Shown: positions 1 to 9,248, counted from the first letter of the stretch. The stretch: DNA of 64,000 nucleotides from Anaerolineae bacterium UTCFX1 (GCA_002050275.1 MWTB01000004.1:1-64000), one strand, 5' to 3'. The notes: generated from the letters alone by a model not told the origin. Numbers and translations: made by a program.

Positions 1-23
1 GAAAAATATCGAATGGAGTAACC

Positions 24-1334
24 ATGATCGCTCGTCATGCCAACAACGCCCTGCTGGAACTGCGCGGCGTACAACAAATTTACACAAGCGGTCAGCGCCG
101 TTTCACCGCCGTGCAAGACGTCAACCTGACCGTCTCTGAAAGCGAATTTGTCGCTTTGCTCGGTCCTTCAGGCTGCGGTAAAAGCACGCTATTGCGCATC
201 ATCACGGGCTTGCAAAAGCCATCTGAGGGAAAAGTCCTCTATCGCGGCAAAACGTTGCGCGGCGTAAATCCACACGCCACGATCGTCTTCCAAACCTTTG
301 CCTTATTCCCCTGGTTGAACGTGAACGTGTTCGAAAACGTGGATTTAGCGCTCAAAGCGCGCGACATTCCCGCGGATGTTCGCAAGCCTCGCACGTTAGA
401 CCTCATTGACCGCGTCGGTCTGGACGGCTTTGAAACCGCCTACCCCCGCGAACTTTCTGGCGGGATGCGTCAAAAGGTCGGCTTCGCCCGCGCTATGGCG
501 GTTGAGCCGGAGCTGCTCTGTCTCGACGAGCCGTTTTCCGCGCTGGATGTTTTAAGCGCCGAATCGCTGCGCGGCGAATTATTGGAGTTATGGACCGGCG
601 GGAGCATTCCCACCAAAGCTATTTTAATGGTCAGCCATAATATTGAAGAAGCGGTATTTATGGCAAACCGCATCGTGGTCATGGATAAGGAGCCGGGGCG
701 CATCATTGCCGAAGTTAAAGTCGAGTTGCCTCATCCGCGTCAGCGTAAGTCAGACGAATTTCAAAAGGTCGTAGACGAGGTCTACAGTATGTTAGCGGGA
801 CAAACTGAAATTGAAGCGGTCGAATTGGGCGTCGCTCCGGGCGAGCAAGGACTTACCCGTTCTCTGCCAAAGATCGCGATCTCGGATCTGGCCGGCTTAT
901 TAGAGCATCTATCGGAACTCTCATCGAACCGCCAAGATATTTATCGCCTACCGGACGAATTAAAGGTCAACCCAGACCACATTCTCAGCCTGACAGAAGC
1001 GGCAGAGATTCTGGGATTCGCATACGTCGAAAAAGGCGATATCACTCTCACCTCGCTGGGCGAGACGTTCGCTGAAGCCAGCATTCTTGCGCGCAAAGAG
1101 ATCTTCGCCACACGCATTCGACGCCTGCCTTTGATGCGCTGGCTCACCGCCATGTTGGCGCACTCCGAGAAACATGCGTTAGATTGGGACGTTATCCATG
1201 CCGCATTAGAATTAGAATTTCCGCCGGAAGAAGCCGAAAAGCAACTTGACACCCTCATCAATTGGGGACGTTACGCGGAATTGATCTCGTACAACGACGA
1301 CAAGGCGTTGGTCTATCTTGAAACGCCGGCGTAA
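24..1334 (+). CDS. ABC transporter ATP-binding protein with C-terminal AAA-associated domain (NitT/TauT type)
   Basis: Energises import through a NitT/TauT-type (nitrate/sulfonate/taurine-like) ABC transporter at the inner face of the membrane; the substrate cannot be read from the ATPase. Walker A GPSGCGKST lies at residues 47-55, the signature LSGGM at 144-148 and Walker B LLCLDEP at 164-170. The ABC domain ends near residue 265. A further 150 residues or so match the helical AAA-associated C-terminal domain that some family members carry, so the protein is longer (436 aa) than a plain ATPase. A GGAG Shine-Dalgarno five bases before ATG supports the start. The permease and binding protein are probably just upstream, outside the window. 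The gene converges with the M50 protease, with only 7 bases between the stops. Confidence 0.9.
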   Translation: MIARHANNALLELRGVQQIYTSGQRRFTAVQDVNLTVSESEFVALLGPSGCGKSTLLRIITGLQKPSEGKVLYRGKTLRGVNPHATIVFQTFALFPWLNVNVFENVDLALKARDIPADVRKPRTLDLIDRVGLDGFETAYPRELSGGMRQKVGFARAMAVEPELLCLDEPFSALDVLSAESLRGELLELWTGGSIPTKAILMVSHNIEEAVFMANRIVVMDKEPGRIIAEVKVELPHPRQRKSDEFQKVVDEVYSMLAGQTEIEAVELGVAPGEQGLTRSLPKIAISDLAGLLEHLSELSSNRQDIYRLPDELKVNPDHILSLTEAAEILGFAYVEKGDITLTSLGETFAEASILARKEIFATRIRRLPLMRWLTAMLAHSEKHALDWDVIHAALELEFPPEEAEKQLDTLINWGRYAELISYNDDKALVYLETPA

Positions 1335-1341
1335 GTATAAA

Positions 1342-2100
1342 TTAACGCACGTCCATCCCGGCGATTCGCGCTAACAGTTTGTGGATCAACGCGACGGGCG
1401 CGATCAGAATCGCATGAATCACCGCGCTCAAGCCAAAAATCACAGCCGTTGAACTTAGAAAGGCGCTTACTGCTGAAGCGATACGATCTACGAACCATGG
1501 TCCCGCGCCAACCAGCCAGATGACCGCAAGCAACGCGCCGACAACAACCGTCAAGTTCAACCAGGCGCGGCGATCCGATTCGGAAGGCGTCATCGTACCG
1601 CTAACTGCGAAAACAAGGTAGAGCCATAAATAGAAATCATTTACGCGCGACAGGTTCGACAAGCCTATCCAGAACAGATTCAATTGCCCGTGGCGCAACG
1701 TATCCCACAGAATGCGCATATCGAGGCGATCAATCGCCACATAGGCTACGACGAGCGTTCCGACGATAAGAGGCGCCGCGCCGATCAACGAATCGCGCAC
1801 GATGTCTGAACGCGCGGTCTCGACATAGCCCAATTGCAAGCGCCCATCGGGCAGCGGTTTAGGAAAAATGGAGAAGCGACCCGTCGGCACGCGTAAAATC
1901 TTCGCCATCAAAAAGTGGCTTAATTCATGTAGAAATACGCCGGGCAAAAAGATCAACGAAAAAATCCCCATCGTCAGCATTTCGTCGCGAGTAAGGATAA
2001 GAAGCGCCGCTTGAATTTCACGATGTAAAACACGCTGCAGAAAGGTCAGCGGAAAGAGCGCGATTGTAAACCAAAAGAACCCTACGAGTTGCGCAAACAT
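1342..2100 (-). CDS. M50 (site-2 protease-like) membrane metallopeptidase
   Basis: Predicted intramembrane zinc metalloprotease of 252 aa. The HELSH motif (HExxH) at residues 58-62 sits inside a hydrophobic segment, as in M50 enzymes, and several further membrane spans follow. M50 proteins either cleave membrane-bound regulators or act in general membrane protein turnover; nothing here identifies a substrate, and no PDZ domain is visible. The second catalytic Asp motif typical of M50 is not obvious to me, so activity is inferred from HExxH and topology. It lies 37 bases downstream of tpiA on the same strand and could be read through from the glycolytic genes. Confidence 0.75.
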   Translation of the reverse strand: MFAQLVGFFWFTIALFPLTFLQRVLHREIQAALLILTRDEMLTMGIFSLIFLPGVFLHELSHFLMAKILRVPTGRFSIFPKPLPDGRLQLGYVETARSDIVRDSLIGAAPLIVGTLVVAYVAIDRLDMRILWDTLRHGQLNLFWIGLSNLSRVNDFYLWLYLVFAVSGTMTPSESDRRAWLNLTVVVGALLAVIWLVGAGPWFVDRIASAVSAFLSSTAVIFGLSAVIHAILIAPVALIHKLLARIAGMDVR

Positions 2101-2104
2101 TCCG

Positions 2105-2131
2105 CCCTTGCCTGGCCCTCTCTTGCAAGGG
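2105..2131. other. small inverted repeat between tpiA and the M50 gene
   Basis: Arms CCCTTGC (2105-2111) and GCAAGGG (2125-2131) with a 13-base loop lie between the tpiA stop and the M50 start on the minus strand. No U-tract follows directly, so it is at best a weak terminator or an mRNA-processing hairpin. Confidence 0.35.
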
Positions 2132-2137
2132 AAAAGG

Positions 2138-2899
2138 TCACGCCGCCGCCTTTACGATCGCCACAAATTCATCGGTTTTGAGGCTTGCGCCGCCGACCAG
2201 CGCGCCGTCAATTTCAGGTTGAGAGAAAAATTCTAGCGCATTCGATCCTGTCACCGAGCCGCCGTACAACACACGGATAGATTGCGCAATAGCCTCGTTG
2301 AATGTCGCGCTCAATGTACGACGGATCGCCTGCTTTACCGCTTCGTTGGCATTTTCACCGCTGGAGGCTTTACCGGTGCCAATCGCCCAAACCGGTTCAT
2401 ACGCGACCACGATGCGCGGCGCGGATGCGAAGTCTACGCCCGCAAAGCCAAGTTTGATCTGGCGCGAAACAACCTCCTCCGTTCGCCCCGATTCGTATTC
2501 ATCCAACGTTTCGCCTACGCACACGATGGGGACGAGTCCGACCTTCATCGCGGCATGTAATTTCTTGTTCACCTGCTCATCCGTTTCGCCAAAATATACG
2601 CGGCGTTCCGAATGTCCAATGATGACATACGCGCAAAACTCCTTCACCATGCCGGGAGAAAGTTCGCCCGTGAACGCGCCCTTCTCTTCCCAGTGCATAT
2701 TCTGCGCTCCAAGTCCGACGTCAGAACCGACAAGCATAGAAGCGACAACAGGGATCGAAGTGAAAGGCGGGCACAACACCTTTTCTACGCCGGCGATCCC
2801 GCTCAACGGCTTCAACATCGCCGCGACCAACTCGCGCGCTTCGGTGAAAGTTTTATTCATTTTCCAATTTCCAGCGACAAAAGGTTTTCGATCGGTCAT
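2138..2899 (-). CDS. tpiA: triosephosphate isomerase
   Basis: Interconverts dihydroxyacetone phosphate and glyceraldehyde 3-phosphate in the cytosol. From the ATG chosen here the protein is 253 aa, normal for the family. Catalytic residues are in place: Lys13 in GNWKMN, His96 in IIGHSERR and Glu168 in VAYEPVWAIGTG; the phosphate-binding YGGSV loop is near the C-terminus. An in-frame GTG exists at 2920, but ATG at 2899 has AGAGG five bases upstream and starts at the usual family position. Last of the glycolytic genes on the minus strand, 40 bases after pgk, so probably co-transcribed with it. Confidence 0.97.
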   Translation of the reverse strand: MTDRKPFVAGNWKMNKTFTEARELVAAMLKPLSGIAGVEKVLCPPFTSIPVVASMLVGSDVGLGAQNMHWEEKGAFTGELSPGMVKEFCAYVIIGHSERRVYFGETDEQVNKKLHAAMKVGLVPIVCVGETLDEYESGRTEEVVSRQIKLGFAGVDFASAPRIVVAYEPVWAIGTGKASSGENANEAVKQAIRRTLSATFNEAIAQSIRVLYGGSVTGSNALEFFSQPEIDGALVGGASLKTDEFVAIVKAAA

Positions 2900-2939
2900 A
2901 CTATCCTCTTCTCCTCGCACGCTCTAACGCTCGAGTAAT

Positions 2940-4112
2940 TTATTTATCCATTAATGCGGCAACGCCGGGTAACTCTTTGCCCTCCAAAAACTCCAGCGAC
3001 GCGCCGCCGCCGGTGGAGACGTGTGTCATCTGTTTCGCCACGCCCGCTTTTTTGACCGCGCTCGCCGAGTCGCCGCCGCCGATCACGGTGACCGCTTTAG
3101 ATTCTGCCAACATGCGCGCCAATGCGAACGTCCCTTCGGCGAATTTCGGCATCTCGAAGACGCCCACGGGTCCATTCCAGACGATCAACTTGGCTCCGCT
3201 CAACGCGGCTTGATACACGCCGACGGTTTTCGGTCCCACGTCCAACATGCGCCAGCCCGCAGGGATTTCCCCCACGTCAACAACTTGCGTGTTCGCGTCC
3301 TCGGCGAATTTATCCGCGATGACCGCGTCTACCGGCAGGATCAATTTATCGCCAGACTTCGCCATGATTCCCCTCGCGGTTTCGAGCGACGATTCTTCGA
3401 CGAGGCTGTCTTGCATGTTCAGTCCCTGCGCGGCGAGGAAGGTGTTCGCCATGCCGCCGCCGATGATGAGTTTGTCACATTTGGCGAGCAGAGTTTCAAC
3501 GACGAGAATCTTGTCGCTGATCTTTGCGCCGCCGAGGATCGCAATGTAAGGATGTTCAGGATTCGCAACCGCGCGTCCCAAATATTCGAGTTCCTGCTCC
3601 ATCAAGAAACCTGAAACAGCGGGGAGAAATCTCGCCACACCTTCGGTAGAGGCATGAGCGCGATGAGCCGAACCGAACGCGTCGTTGACGAACACTTCGC
3701 CGAGCGAAGCAAGTTGTTTGGCGAAGTCGAGATCGTTCTTCTCTTCCTCGGCGTGGAAGCGCGTGTTCTCGAGCATCAACACTTCACCGGGCTTGAGCGC
3801 TTTCGCCATCGCTTCCACTTCGGGTCCGACGCAATCGGGAGCCATTTTCACGGGACGCGCTAGAAGCGTGGACAAAACCTCCGCCGCCGCACGCAGGCTG
3901 AATTGGGAATCCGAAGCGGATTTTGGTCGCCCCAAGTGACTCATCAAAATAACGGATGCGTTCTGATCCAAACAATATTTAATTGTCGGCAATGCGGCGC
4001 GGATGCGTTTGTCGTCGGTCACTTTGCCGTCTGCCATCGGCACGTTGAAATCCACGCGCATCAGCACGCGCTTGTTTTTGAGGTCAATATCTTTTACGGT
4101 TTTTTTGTTCAT
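2940..4112 (-). CDS. pgk: phosphoglycerate kinase
   Basis: Transfers phosphate between 1,3-bisphosphoglycerate and ADP in glycolysis/gluconeogenesis. The 390-aa length is standard. Visible landmarks are the N-terminal substrate loop RVDFNVP, the [10 protein letters not shown] segment, and the nucleotide-binding GPVGVFE and GGGDSA motifs. The ATG lies only 8 bases after the U-tract of a strong terminator hairpin that separates it from gap, and the intervening bases contain no Shine-Dalgarno. Expression must therefore come from read-through, a hidden promoter, or ribosomes loading at the hairpin arm (AAGG). Gene order gap-pgk-tpiA is common in bacteria. Confidence 0.97.
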   Translation of the reverse strand: MNKKTVKDIDLKNKRVLMRVDFNVPMADGKVTDDKRIRAALPTIKYCLDQNASVILMSHLGRPKSASDSQFSLRAAAEVLSTLLARPVKMAPDCVGPEVEAMAKALKPGEVLMLENTRFHAEEEKNDLDFAKQLASLGEVFVNDAFGSAHRAHASTEGVARFLPAVSGFLMEQELEYLGRAVANPEHPYIAILGGAKISDKILVVETLLAKCDKLIIGGGMANTFLAAQGLNMQDSLVEESSLETARGIMAKSGDKLILPVDAVIADKFAEDANTQVVDVGEIPAGWRMLDVGPKTVGVYQAALSGAKLIVWNGPVGVFEMPKFAEGTFALARMLAESKAVTVIGGGDSASAVKKAGVAKQMTHVSTGGGASLEFLEGKELPGVAALMDK

Positions 4113-4120
4113 GGGAATTC

Positions 4121-4160
4121 AAAAAAACCTTGCGAAGGTTGAGAACCTTCGCAAGGTTTT
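4121..4160 (-). terminator. intrinsic terminator / attenuator between gap and pgk
   Basis: A perfect 17-bp inverted repeat (4124-4140 and 4144-4160, 3-base loop) built on CCTTGCGAAGGTT is followed on the minus strand by a run of seven T (4127-4121). It lies directly after the gap stop and 8 bases before the pgk ATG, so it should lower pgk-tpiA expression relative to gap or act as an mRNA processing boundary. Confidence 0.85.
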
Positions 4161-4164
4161 CGCT

Positions 4165-5175
4165 TTATAGAGATTTCGCCATCATCGCAGCGAGGTCGGC
4201 TGTGCGGCAGGCATAGCCCCATTCGTTGTCGTACCACGCCACCACCTTGACCATGTTGCCGAGGACAATCGTATCCATGGCGCTGAACACGCTCGAGAAT
4301 TCGGTGCCGCGCAGGTCGGTGGAGACCAGCGGCTCATCGGTCACATCGAGAACGCCTTCCATGGAACCGCGCGCATATTCAACCATCGCCGCGCGGATCT
4401 CATCGGCGGAAGCTTCTTTGTTCAACACCGCAGTGAAATCAACAACAGACACGGTGGGGGTTGGCACGCGAAACGCCATGCCGGTAAATTTGCCTTTGAG
4501 TTCGGGGATAACGAGACCCACCGCCTTTGCCGCGCCTGTTGCGGACGGAACGATATTCTGAGCCGCGGCGCGCGCATCGCGCACATCTTTCGCGCCGAGG
4601 TCTTGCAGTTTCTGCGAGTTGGTGTACGCGTGTATCGTCGTGAGAAAACCTTTATCAATCCCGAATTTGTCGTTGAGAACTTTGGCGACGGGAGCGAGTC
4701 CGTTCGTGGTGCAGGAGGCGTTGGAAACGATGTTGTGTTTCTTCGGGTCGTATTTATCGTCGTTGACGCCGAGGACTACGGTAATATCTTCGTTCTTCGC
4801 GGGAGCCGAAATAATAACTTTCTTCGCGCCGCCCGATTCGATGTGCGCCTTTGCTTTGGTCGCGTCGGTGAAAAAGCCAGTCGACTCGATCACGATGTCC
4901 ACGCCCATGTCCTTCCACTTGATGGCGGCGGGATCTTTCTCGGCAGTGACCTTGATGGTTTTACCGTCAATAACCAAGTTGCCGTCTTTCACTTCAACCG
5001 TGCCGGGATATTGCCCATAGGTTGAGTCGTATTTCAACAAATGCGCGTTGGTCGCCGCGTCGAACAGATCGTTAACAGCGACCACTTCAATTTCATTGGG
5101 GTGTCTCTCTTTGATCGCTCGGAATACAAGACGCCCAATGCGCCCAAAACCATTGATGCCAATTTTCACCGTCAT
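4165..5175 (-). CDS. gap: glyceraldehyde-3-phosphate dehydrogenase, type I
   Basis: NAD-dependent oxidation of glyceraldehyde 3-phosphate to 1,3-bisphosphoglycerate. 336 aa. The Rossmann motif [10 protein letters not shown] is at the N-terminus; Asp36 in VNDL indicates NAD preference. The catalytic Cys155 is in SNASCTTN and the partner His182 in [10 protein letters not shown] good Shine-Dalgarno GGAGG stands seven bases before ATG, and a TATATT -10 candidate lies just upstream, so gap probably has its own promoter downstream of yvcK. The terminator behind it makes gap largely a separate unit from pgk-tpiA. Confidence 0.97.
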   Translation of the reverse strand: MTVKIGINGFGRIGRLVFRAIKERHPNEIEVVAVNDLFDAATNAHLLKYDSTYGQYPGTVEVKDGNLVIDGKTIKVTAEKDPAAIKWKDMGVDIVIESTGFFTDATKAKAHIESGGAKKVIISAPAKNEDITVVLGVNDDKYDPKKHNIVSNASCTTNGLAPVAKVLNDKFGIDKGFLTTIHAYTNSQKLQDLGAKDVRDARAAAQNIVPSATGAAKAVGLVIPELKGKFTGMAFRVPTPTVSVVDFTAVLNKEASADEIRAAMVEYARGSMEGVLDVTDEPLVSTDLRGTEFSSVFSAMDTIVLGNMVKVVAWYDNEWGYACRTADLAAMMAKSL

Positions 5176-5220
5176 AGCCAGCCTCCGAAGTAATATAGTG
5201 CAAACATTAAGGCGATTTTA

Positions 5221-6573
5221 TCATAGAGCCGTGCGAACGCCTTCCTCGCTCGTCAAGGCGCGTTCGTCTAGGATTTCGATCAACGCTGCGGTCAGTTTGG
5301 CGATATCGTGTCTCCAGGGTTGATCGGCGTCAACAAGGTCAACGCAAACAGTCCGCGAATCGGCAAGAATCGCTTCGTCCGCCTTCACCCATTGCACATC
5401 GCCGGTCAATTGCTCTCCATAATTACAATTGCATAGAATTACATCGAAAACGCCTTCGCCGATATGCTCTTCCAGCGCGCGGACATGATCGCCACAGGTG
5501 AATAGATCGGTCTCTCCCGCCTGCGTAACGAGATTGCAGACATACGCCTTCACCGCGCGGCTGGAGCGAAGCGCGCCGAGCAAGTCTTGCACAAGCAAGT
5601 TCGGCAGCAAACTGGTATACAAACTACCCGGTCCCACAATGATCATATCCGCATTCAGGATCGTTTCCAGAACCGGCGGATAGGCGGGCGCATCGTTCGG
5701 CTCCAGCCAGACGCGACGAATCTGTCCCGCCATCTGCGGAATGCGACTCTCTCCCGCCACCCGCACTTGATCAACCGCATGCGGCAGGCGCACGTCCGCT
5801 ACAAGTTTCACATCGCGCAGCGTGGAGGGCAGCACGCGTCCGCTGACCGACAGCGCTTTCCCCGATTCTTCAATCGCGCTTTCAAAACTGCCTGTAATAT
5901 CCGCCAGCGCCGTGATGAGCAAGTTTCCGAAAGAATGCCCGCTTAGATCGCCGGCGTCGCTGAAGCGGTATTGGAACAATTGTGTAAGCATTTCTTCGTC
6001 GTTAGACAGCGCAGCGAGACAATTGCGGATGTCGCCGGGCGGCAAGATGCCAAAATCGGAGCGCAGTCGTCCCGACGACCCGCCATCGTCTGCGACGGTA
6101 ACGACGGCGGTCAAATTTCTCGTTTGCATTTTTAACCCACGCAGAAGATTCGACAATCCATGTCCGCCGCCAATCGCGACAATGCGAGGTCCGCGCGCAC
6201 GGCGGCGATAATCGCTCAAATCGTCCAGCAAGACTTGTCCCGTTCGCAGATAGGGGCGCAGAATCGAACGGTTGAGTCGCACAACGCTGTAGCCAATCAG
6301 CCATACGCCGACTCCGCCGAAGATCAGCGCGCGCAAGAAGCGCGGTAAGAAGCGAAGCGACATCAATGAAAGCAGCGCGAGGAAGGTTTCATTCGTCGAA
6401 TCGGTGCGGTAAAAGTTGAGCAACAGTATGGCAAACCCAACGCCTAAAAGCGTCGTTCCCGCCAAGATAAAGAAGAACCAGCGTTTAACCCCCAGCCCGG
6501 GCGTAAACCAACGGAAAATCTCTTTAATCTCATCTTGCCAACGCGTAGAGCGGAGCTTTGTATTCTGCGGCAT
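5221..6573 (-). CDS. yvcK: YvcK/CofD-like protein with N-terminal membrane segments
   Basis: The C-terminal 320 residues match the YvcK (gluconeogenesis factor, CofD-like) family: the nucleotide-binding start IVAIGGGHGLSNLLRGLK at about 131-148, then TVADDGGSSGRLR, PPGDIRNC and GPGSLYTSLLPNLL. In Firmicutes YvcK binds UDP-sugars and is needed for growth on gluconeogenic carbon and for cell shape. Unlike Bacillus YvcK (about 320 aa, soluble), this 450-aa protein has a 130-residue N-terminal extension with hydrophobic spans at about 33-53 and 66-98, which would anchor it to the membrane. It is 45 bases upstream of gap. A TAGACT hexamer six bases before ATG suggests a leaderless start. Confidence 0.88.
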   Translation of the reverse strand: MPQNTKLRSTRWQDEIKEIFRWFTPGLGVKRWFFFILAGTTLLGVGFAILLLNFYRTDSTNETFLALLSLMSLRFLPRFLRALIFGGVGVWLIGYSVVRLNRSILRPYLRTGQVLLDDLSDYRRRARGPRIVAIGGGHGLSNLLRGLKMQTRNLTAVVTVADDGGSSGRLRSDFGILPPGDIRNCLAALSNDEEMLTQLFQYRFSDAGDLSGHSFGNLLITALADITGSFESAIEESGKALSVSGRVLPSTLRDVKLVADVRLPHAVDQVRVAGESRIPQMAGQIRRVWLEPNDAPAYPPVLETILNADMIIVGPGSLYTSLLPNLLVQDLLGALRSSRAVKAYVCNLVTQAGETDLFTCGDHVRALEEHIGEGVFDVILCNCNYGEQLTGDVQWVKADEAILADSRTVCVDLVDADQPWRHDIAKLTAALIEILDERALTSEEGVRTAL

Positions 6574-6579
6574 AAAATA

Positions 6580-6642
6580 AGTCTAGCAGGGATAAGGAGC
6601 GTCGTCAACCAACGTCTGAACGAAGCAAACGTCGGTTATAAT
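6580..6642. promoter_or_regulatory. divergent promoter region, yvcK / glucokinase
   Basis: On the plus strand TATAAT at 6637-6642 ends 7 bases before the glucokinase ATG (6650). On the minus strand TAGACT (6585-6580) ends 6 bases before the yvcK ATG (6573). Both predict transcription starts at or next to the start codon. No convincing -35 box is seen for either. Confidence 0.65.
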
Positions 6643-6649
6643 CGCGACC

Positions 6650-7597
6650 ATGTCGCTCACATTAGCCGTAGACCTCGGCGGAACGCACATTCGAGCTGCA
6701 ACCTACAACGACGACAGCATTACGCCCATCGCCCATCACCGAACGCGCACGAACGCGCACGAACCCGGCGTATTTGATCGCGTCATTCAAGCCATCGAAA
6801 CCGTGTGGCGGTCTGATGTCGCCTCGATCGGCGTCGCATCGCCCGGCCCGCTCGATCCGTACACCGGGACTATCCTCGACACCCCAAACATTCCCGAATG
6901 GCAAAATTTTCCGCTGGCGCAAAAACTGTCCGACCACTTCGGCGTACCGGCGCAGCTTGACAACGACGCAAACATGGCAGGCTTCGGTGAGTGGACATTT
7001 GGCGCGGGCAAGGGACACCGCAACCTCGTCTACCTCACGATCAGCACCGGCGTCGGCGGCGGCGTGATCTGCAACGATACGCTTTTGCAGGGCTTCCACG
7101 GACTCGGCGCCGAGCTCGGTCACATGCTCATTGACCCGAATGGGCCCTCTTGCGGTTGCGGTAAAAACGGACACGTCGAATCGTTTTCATCGGGGACTGC
7201 CATTGCGCGGTATGCAACCGAGCAGATTCAAGCCGGACAAAAATCCTCGCTTCAAGCCGACGGGGGACTCACCGCCGCTCAAATCGCCGACGCGGCGCGA
7301 GCAGGCGATACGTTCGCTATCTCGACCTTTGCGCGCGCTGGATATTACCTCGGCATCGCGGTCGCCAATTATCTCGCTGTCTTTGACCCGTCCATTATTA
7401 TTTTCGGCGGAGGCGTTTCGCAAGTTGGCGACCTGTTGTTCAAATCGTTCGAGGAAAGTTTACGGACGCACATATTTCACCCTCGTTATTTGGATAACCT
7501 TAGCGTCGCGCCAGCCGCGCTCGGCGACGATTCAGGGTTGCTCGGCGCGCTCGCATGGGCACGGTTCAAGCAGAACGAGGGAGCGAGGGCGCAATGA
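6650..7597 (+). CDS. glk: ROK family sugar kinase, probable glucokinase
   Basis: Phosphorylates glucose (or a related hexose) with ATP, feeding the adjacent glycolytic genes. 315 aa. The ATP-phosphate loop AVDLGGTHIR opens the protein; sugar-contact residues lie in NDANMAGFGEW and the ExGH motif is ELGHM. The ROK zinc site reads CGCGKNGHVE, so the usual third Cys (CxCGxxGC) is His here; Cys/His swaps are compatible with zinc binding. The ATG begins 7 bases after TATAAT with no Shine-Dalgarno, so the mRNA is probably leaderless. Glucokinase is favoured over other ROK kinases from genomic context, not from a specificity motif. Confidence 0.88.
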   Translation: MSLTLAVDLGGTHIRAATYNDDSITPIAHHRTRTNAHEPGVFDRVIQAIETVWRSDVASIGVASPGPLDPYTGTILDTPNIPEWQNFPLAQKLSDHFGVPAQLDNDANMAGFGEWTFGAGKGHRNLVYLTISTGVGGGVICNDTLLQGFHGLGAELGHMLIDPNGPSCGCGKNGHVESFSSGTAIARYATEQIQAGQKSSLQADGGLTAAQIADAARAGDTFAISTFARAGYYLGIAVANYLAVFDPSIIIFGGGVSQVGDLLFKSFEESLRTHIFHPRYLDNLSVAPAALGDDSGLLGALAWARFKQNEGARAQ

Positions 7598-7677
7598 CCA
7601 GACGGATCTACGTGCGCTCCTTATGGCTCACCGCCAAGTGGTGGACAGCGGACATAAGGCGCAACCAAGCGACTTAA
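7594..7677 (+). CDS. possible 27-codon ORF coupled to glucokinase by ATGA
   Basis: An ATG overlaps the glucokinase stop (ATGA) and opens a 27-codon frame rich in Trp and Arg (begins MTRRIYVRSLW). There is no known relative that I recognise, and an overlap of this kind can arise by chance. The rest of the 222-base gap up to 7819 shows nothing beyond the Shine-Dalgarno of the next gene. Confidence 0.15.
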   Translation: MTRRIYVRSLWLTAKWWTADIRRNQAT

Positions 7678-7819
7678 GCGGCTCAGGCAGACCTGAGTTC
7701 GAAGCGTTGTTTGTTTCATACAAGTCGTCGTTCAAAACAACGTTTCGCGCGCGAAGCGTTCCCTCCAATTAAAAGGGTCGGCTTCCTACTAGAACGGCGC
7801 AATTACACAAGGAATTACC

Positions 7820-9148
7820 ATGAACAAATTAAACGTACCTGGTCCCAAAGCGCAGGCTATTTTAGAGCGCGACCAGAAAGCCATTTCATCGTCGTACCCG
7901 CGCGCCTACCCATTCGTGATGGATCACGGCAAAGGCGTGGAAGTATGGGACGTGGACGGCAACCGCTTTCTCGACATGATGGCTGGCATTGCCGTAATCT
8001 CCACCGGACATGCGCATCCGCAAGTCGTCAAGGCGGTGCAAGACGCGGCGGAGAAATTTATGCACATTTCTTCCGATTTCTATCACGAAGGGTGGGTGAA
8101 CTTAAGCGAAAAGTTGGATCAGATCGCTCCATTCAAAGAGCCTGCCAAAGTGTTCCTCGGCAATTCAGGAACCGAAGCGGTCGAAGCGGCGATTAAACTG
8201 GCGAAGTATAAAACTCAACGACAGAATTTCATCGCATTCACAGGCGCGTTTCACGGGCGCACTATGGGCGCAGTATCGTTCACCGCGAGCAAATCAACCT
8301 ATCATCACGGATTCTATCCATTGATGCCCGGCGTCACGCACGTTCCCTATCCGAACGAGTACCGTCCCGTTCTGGCGCGTCGAGCAGGCGAAGATTACGG
8401 CGAGACCTGCGTACGCTTCATCGAAGAAGAGGTCTTCGCGCGCAATGTGCCCGGCGAAGACGTGGCAGGCATTATCATTGAGCCGATTCAAGGCGAGGGC
8501 GGCTACCTCGTCCCACCGGACGGTTTCTTCCCAGCTTTGCGCGCGCTATGCGATAAATATGGAATTTTGCTGATCGTAGACGAAGTGCAAAGCGGCGTCG
8601 GGCGCACCGGCAAATGGTGGGCGGTCGAGCATTGGGGCGTGGAACCGGATATCGTCGCTTCCGCAAAAGGCATCGCTTCGGGCATTCCACTGGGCGCGTG
8701 CATCGCCCGCGAATCGGTCATGACGTGGCCCAAAGGCGCGCATGGCAACACCTATGGCGGCAACCCTATCGCTTGCGCCGCTTCGCTCGCAACGCTCAAA
8801 TTGGTCGAAGAGCAATATCTCGCTAACGCGGTGGAGGTAGGGCAATATCTTATTGATGCGTTGGAAGAAATTCAAGCGCGTCATCCTTCGATGGGCGCAG
8901 TGCGCGGGAAAGGCTTGATGGTCGGCGTGGAATTCGTCAAAGATAAGAGCACAAAAGAACCGGGCGACGAGATTCGCAACGCCGTTGAGCACAATGCATT
9001 CGAACACGGCTTACTCGCGCTTGGCTGTGGAAAATCCACCATCCGTTTCGCGCCGCCGCTGTGTATCGAGAAAAAAGACGTAGATGAGGGTTTGGAAATC
9101 TTCGAAGCAGCCGTCGCCATGTCCGAAAAATCGCACGGCTTGAAATAA
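7820..9148 (+). CDS. class III PLP-dependent aminotransferase (4-aminobutyrate / acetylornithine aminotransferase family)
   Basis: Transfers an amino group from an omega-amino compound such as GABA to 2-oxoglutarate, with pyridoxal phosphate. 442 aa, full length. Family features are NSGTEAVEAAIKLAK (PLP phosphate contact), GAFHGRT, the Asp-containing LLIVDEVQSG and the Schiff-base Lys in VASAKGIASGIPLG. The length and the ILVPPDGFFPALR-like region suit GabT-like enzymes better than ArgD, but the exact substrate is open. Shine-Dalgarno AAGGA six bases before ATG. It stands alone between glucokinase and a terminator palindrome. Confidence 0.85.
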   Translation: MNKLNVPGPKAQAILERDQKAISSSYPRAYPFVMDHGKGVEVWDVDGNRFLDMMAGIAVISTGHAHPQVVKAVQDAAEKFMHISSDFYHEGWVNLSEKLDQIAPFKEPAKVFLGNSGTEAVEAAIKLAKYKTQRQNFIAFTGAFHGRTMGAVSFTASKSTYHHGFYPLMPGVTHVPYPNEYRPVLARRAGEDYGETCVRFIEEEVFARNVPGEDVAGIIIEPIQGEGGYLVPPDGFFPALRALCDKYGILLIVDEVQSGVGRTGKWWAVEHWGVEPDIVASAKGIASGIPLGACIARESVMTWPKGAHGNTYGGNPIACAASLATLKLVEEQYLANAVEVGQYLIDALEEIQARHPSMGAVRGKGLMVGVEFVKDKSTKEPGDEIRNAVEHNAFEHGLLALGCGKSTIRFAPPLCIEKKDVDEGLEIFEAAVAMSEKSHGLK

Positions 9149-9165
9149 GTCGCTGCGCAACACCT

Positions 9166-9196
9166 ACAACAAACCCCGGGCGCCGGGGTTTGTTGT
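9166..9196. terminator. palindromic terminator after the aminotransferase
   Basis: A perfect 14-bp inverted repeat (ACAACAAACCCCGG with a 3-base loop) follows the aminotransferase stop by 17 bases. The downstream bases are A/T-rich but hold no long T-run, so termination may be partial. Confidence 0.7.
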
Positions 9197-9248
9197 ATTA
9201 AAATAAATTTCCGAACGTTTTCTTACTTATTTCTAGCGTTCTGAATGA

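Noticed and set aside
3021..3614. Long plus-strand frame opposite pgk (197 codons)
   Set aside because: Shadow of pgk: no ribosome-binding site, composition with many His/Arg, and pgk on the other strand is unmistakable.
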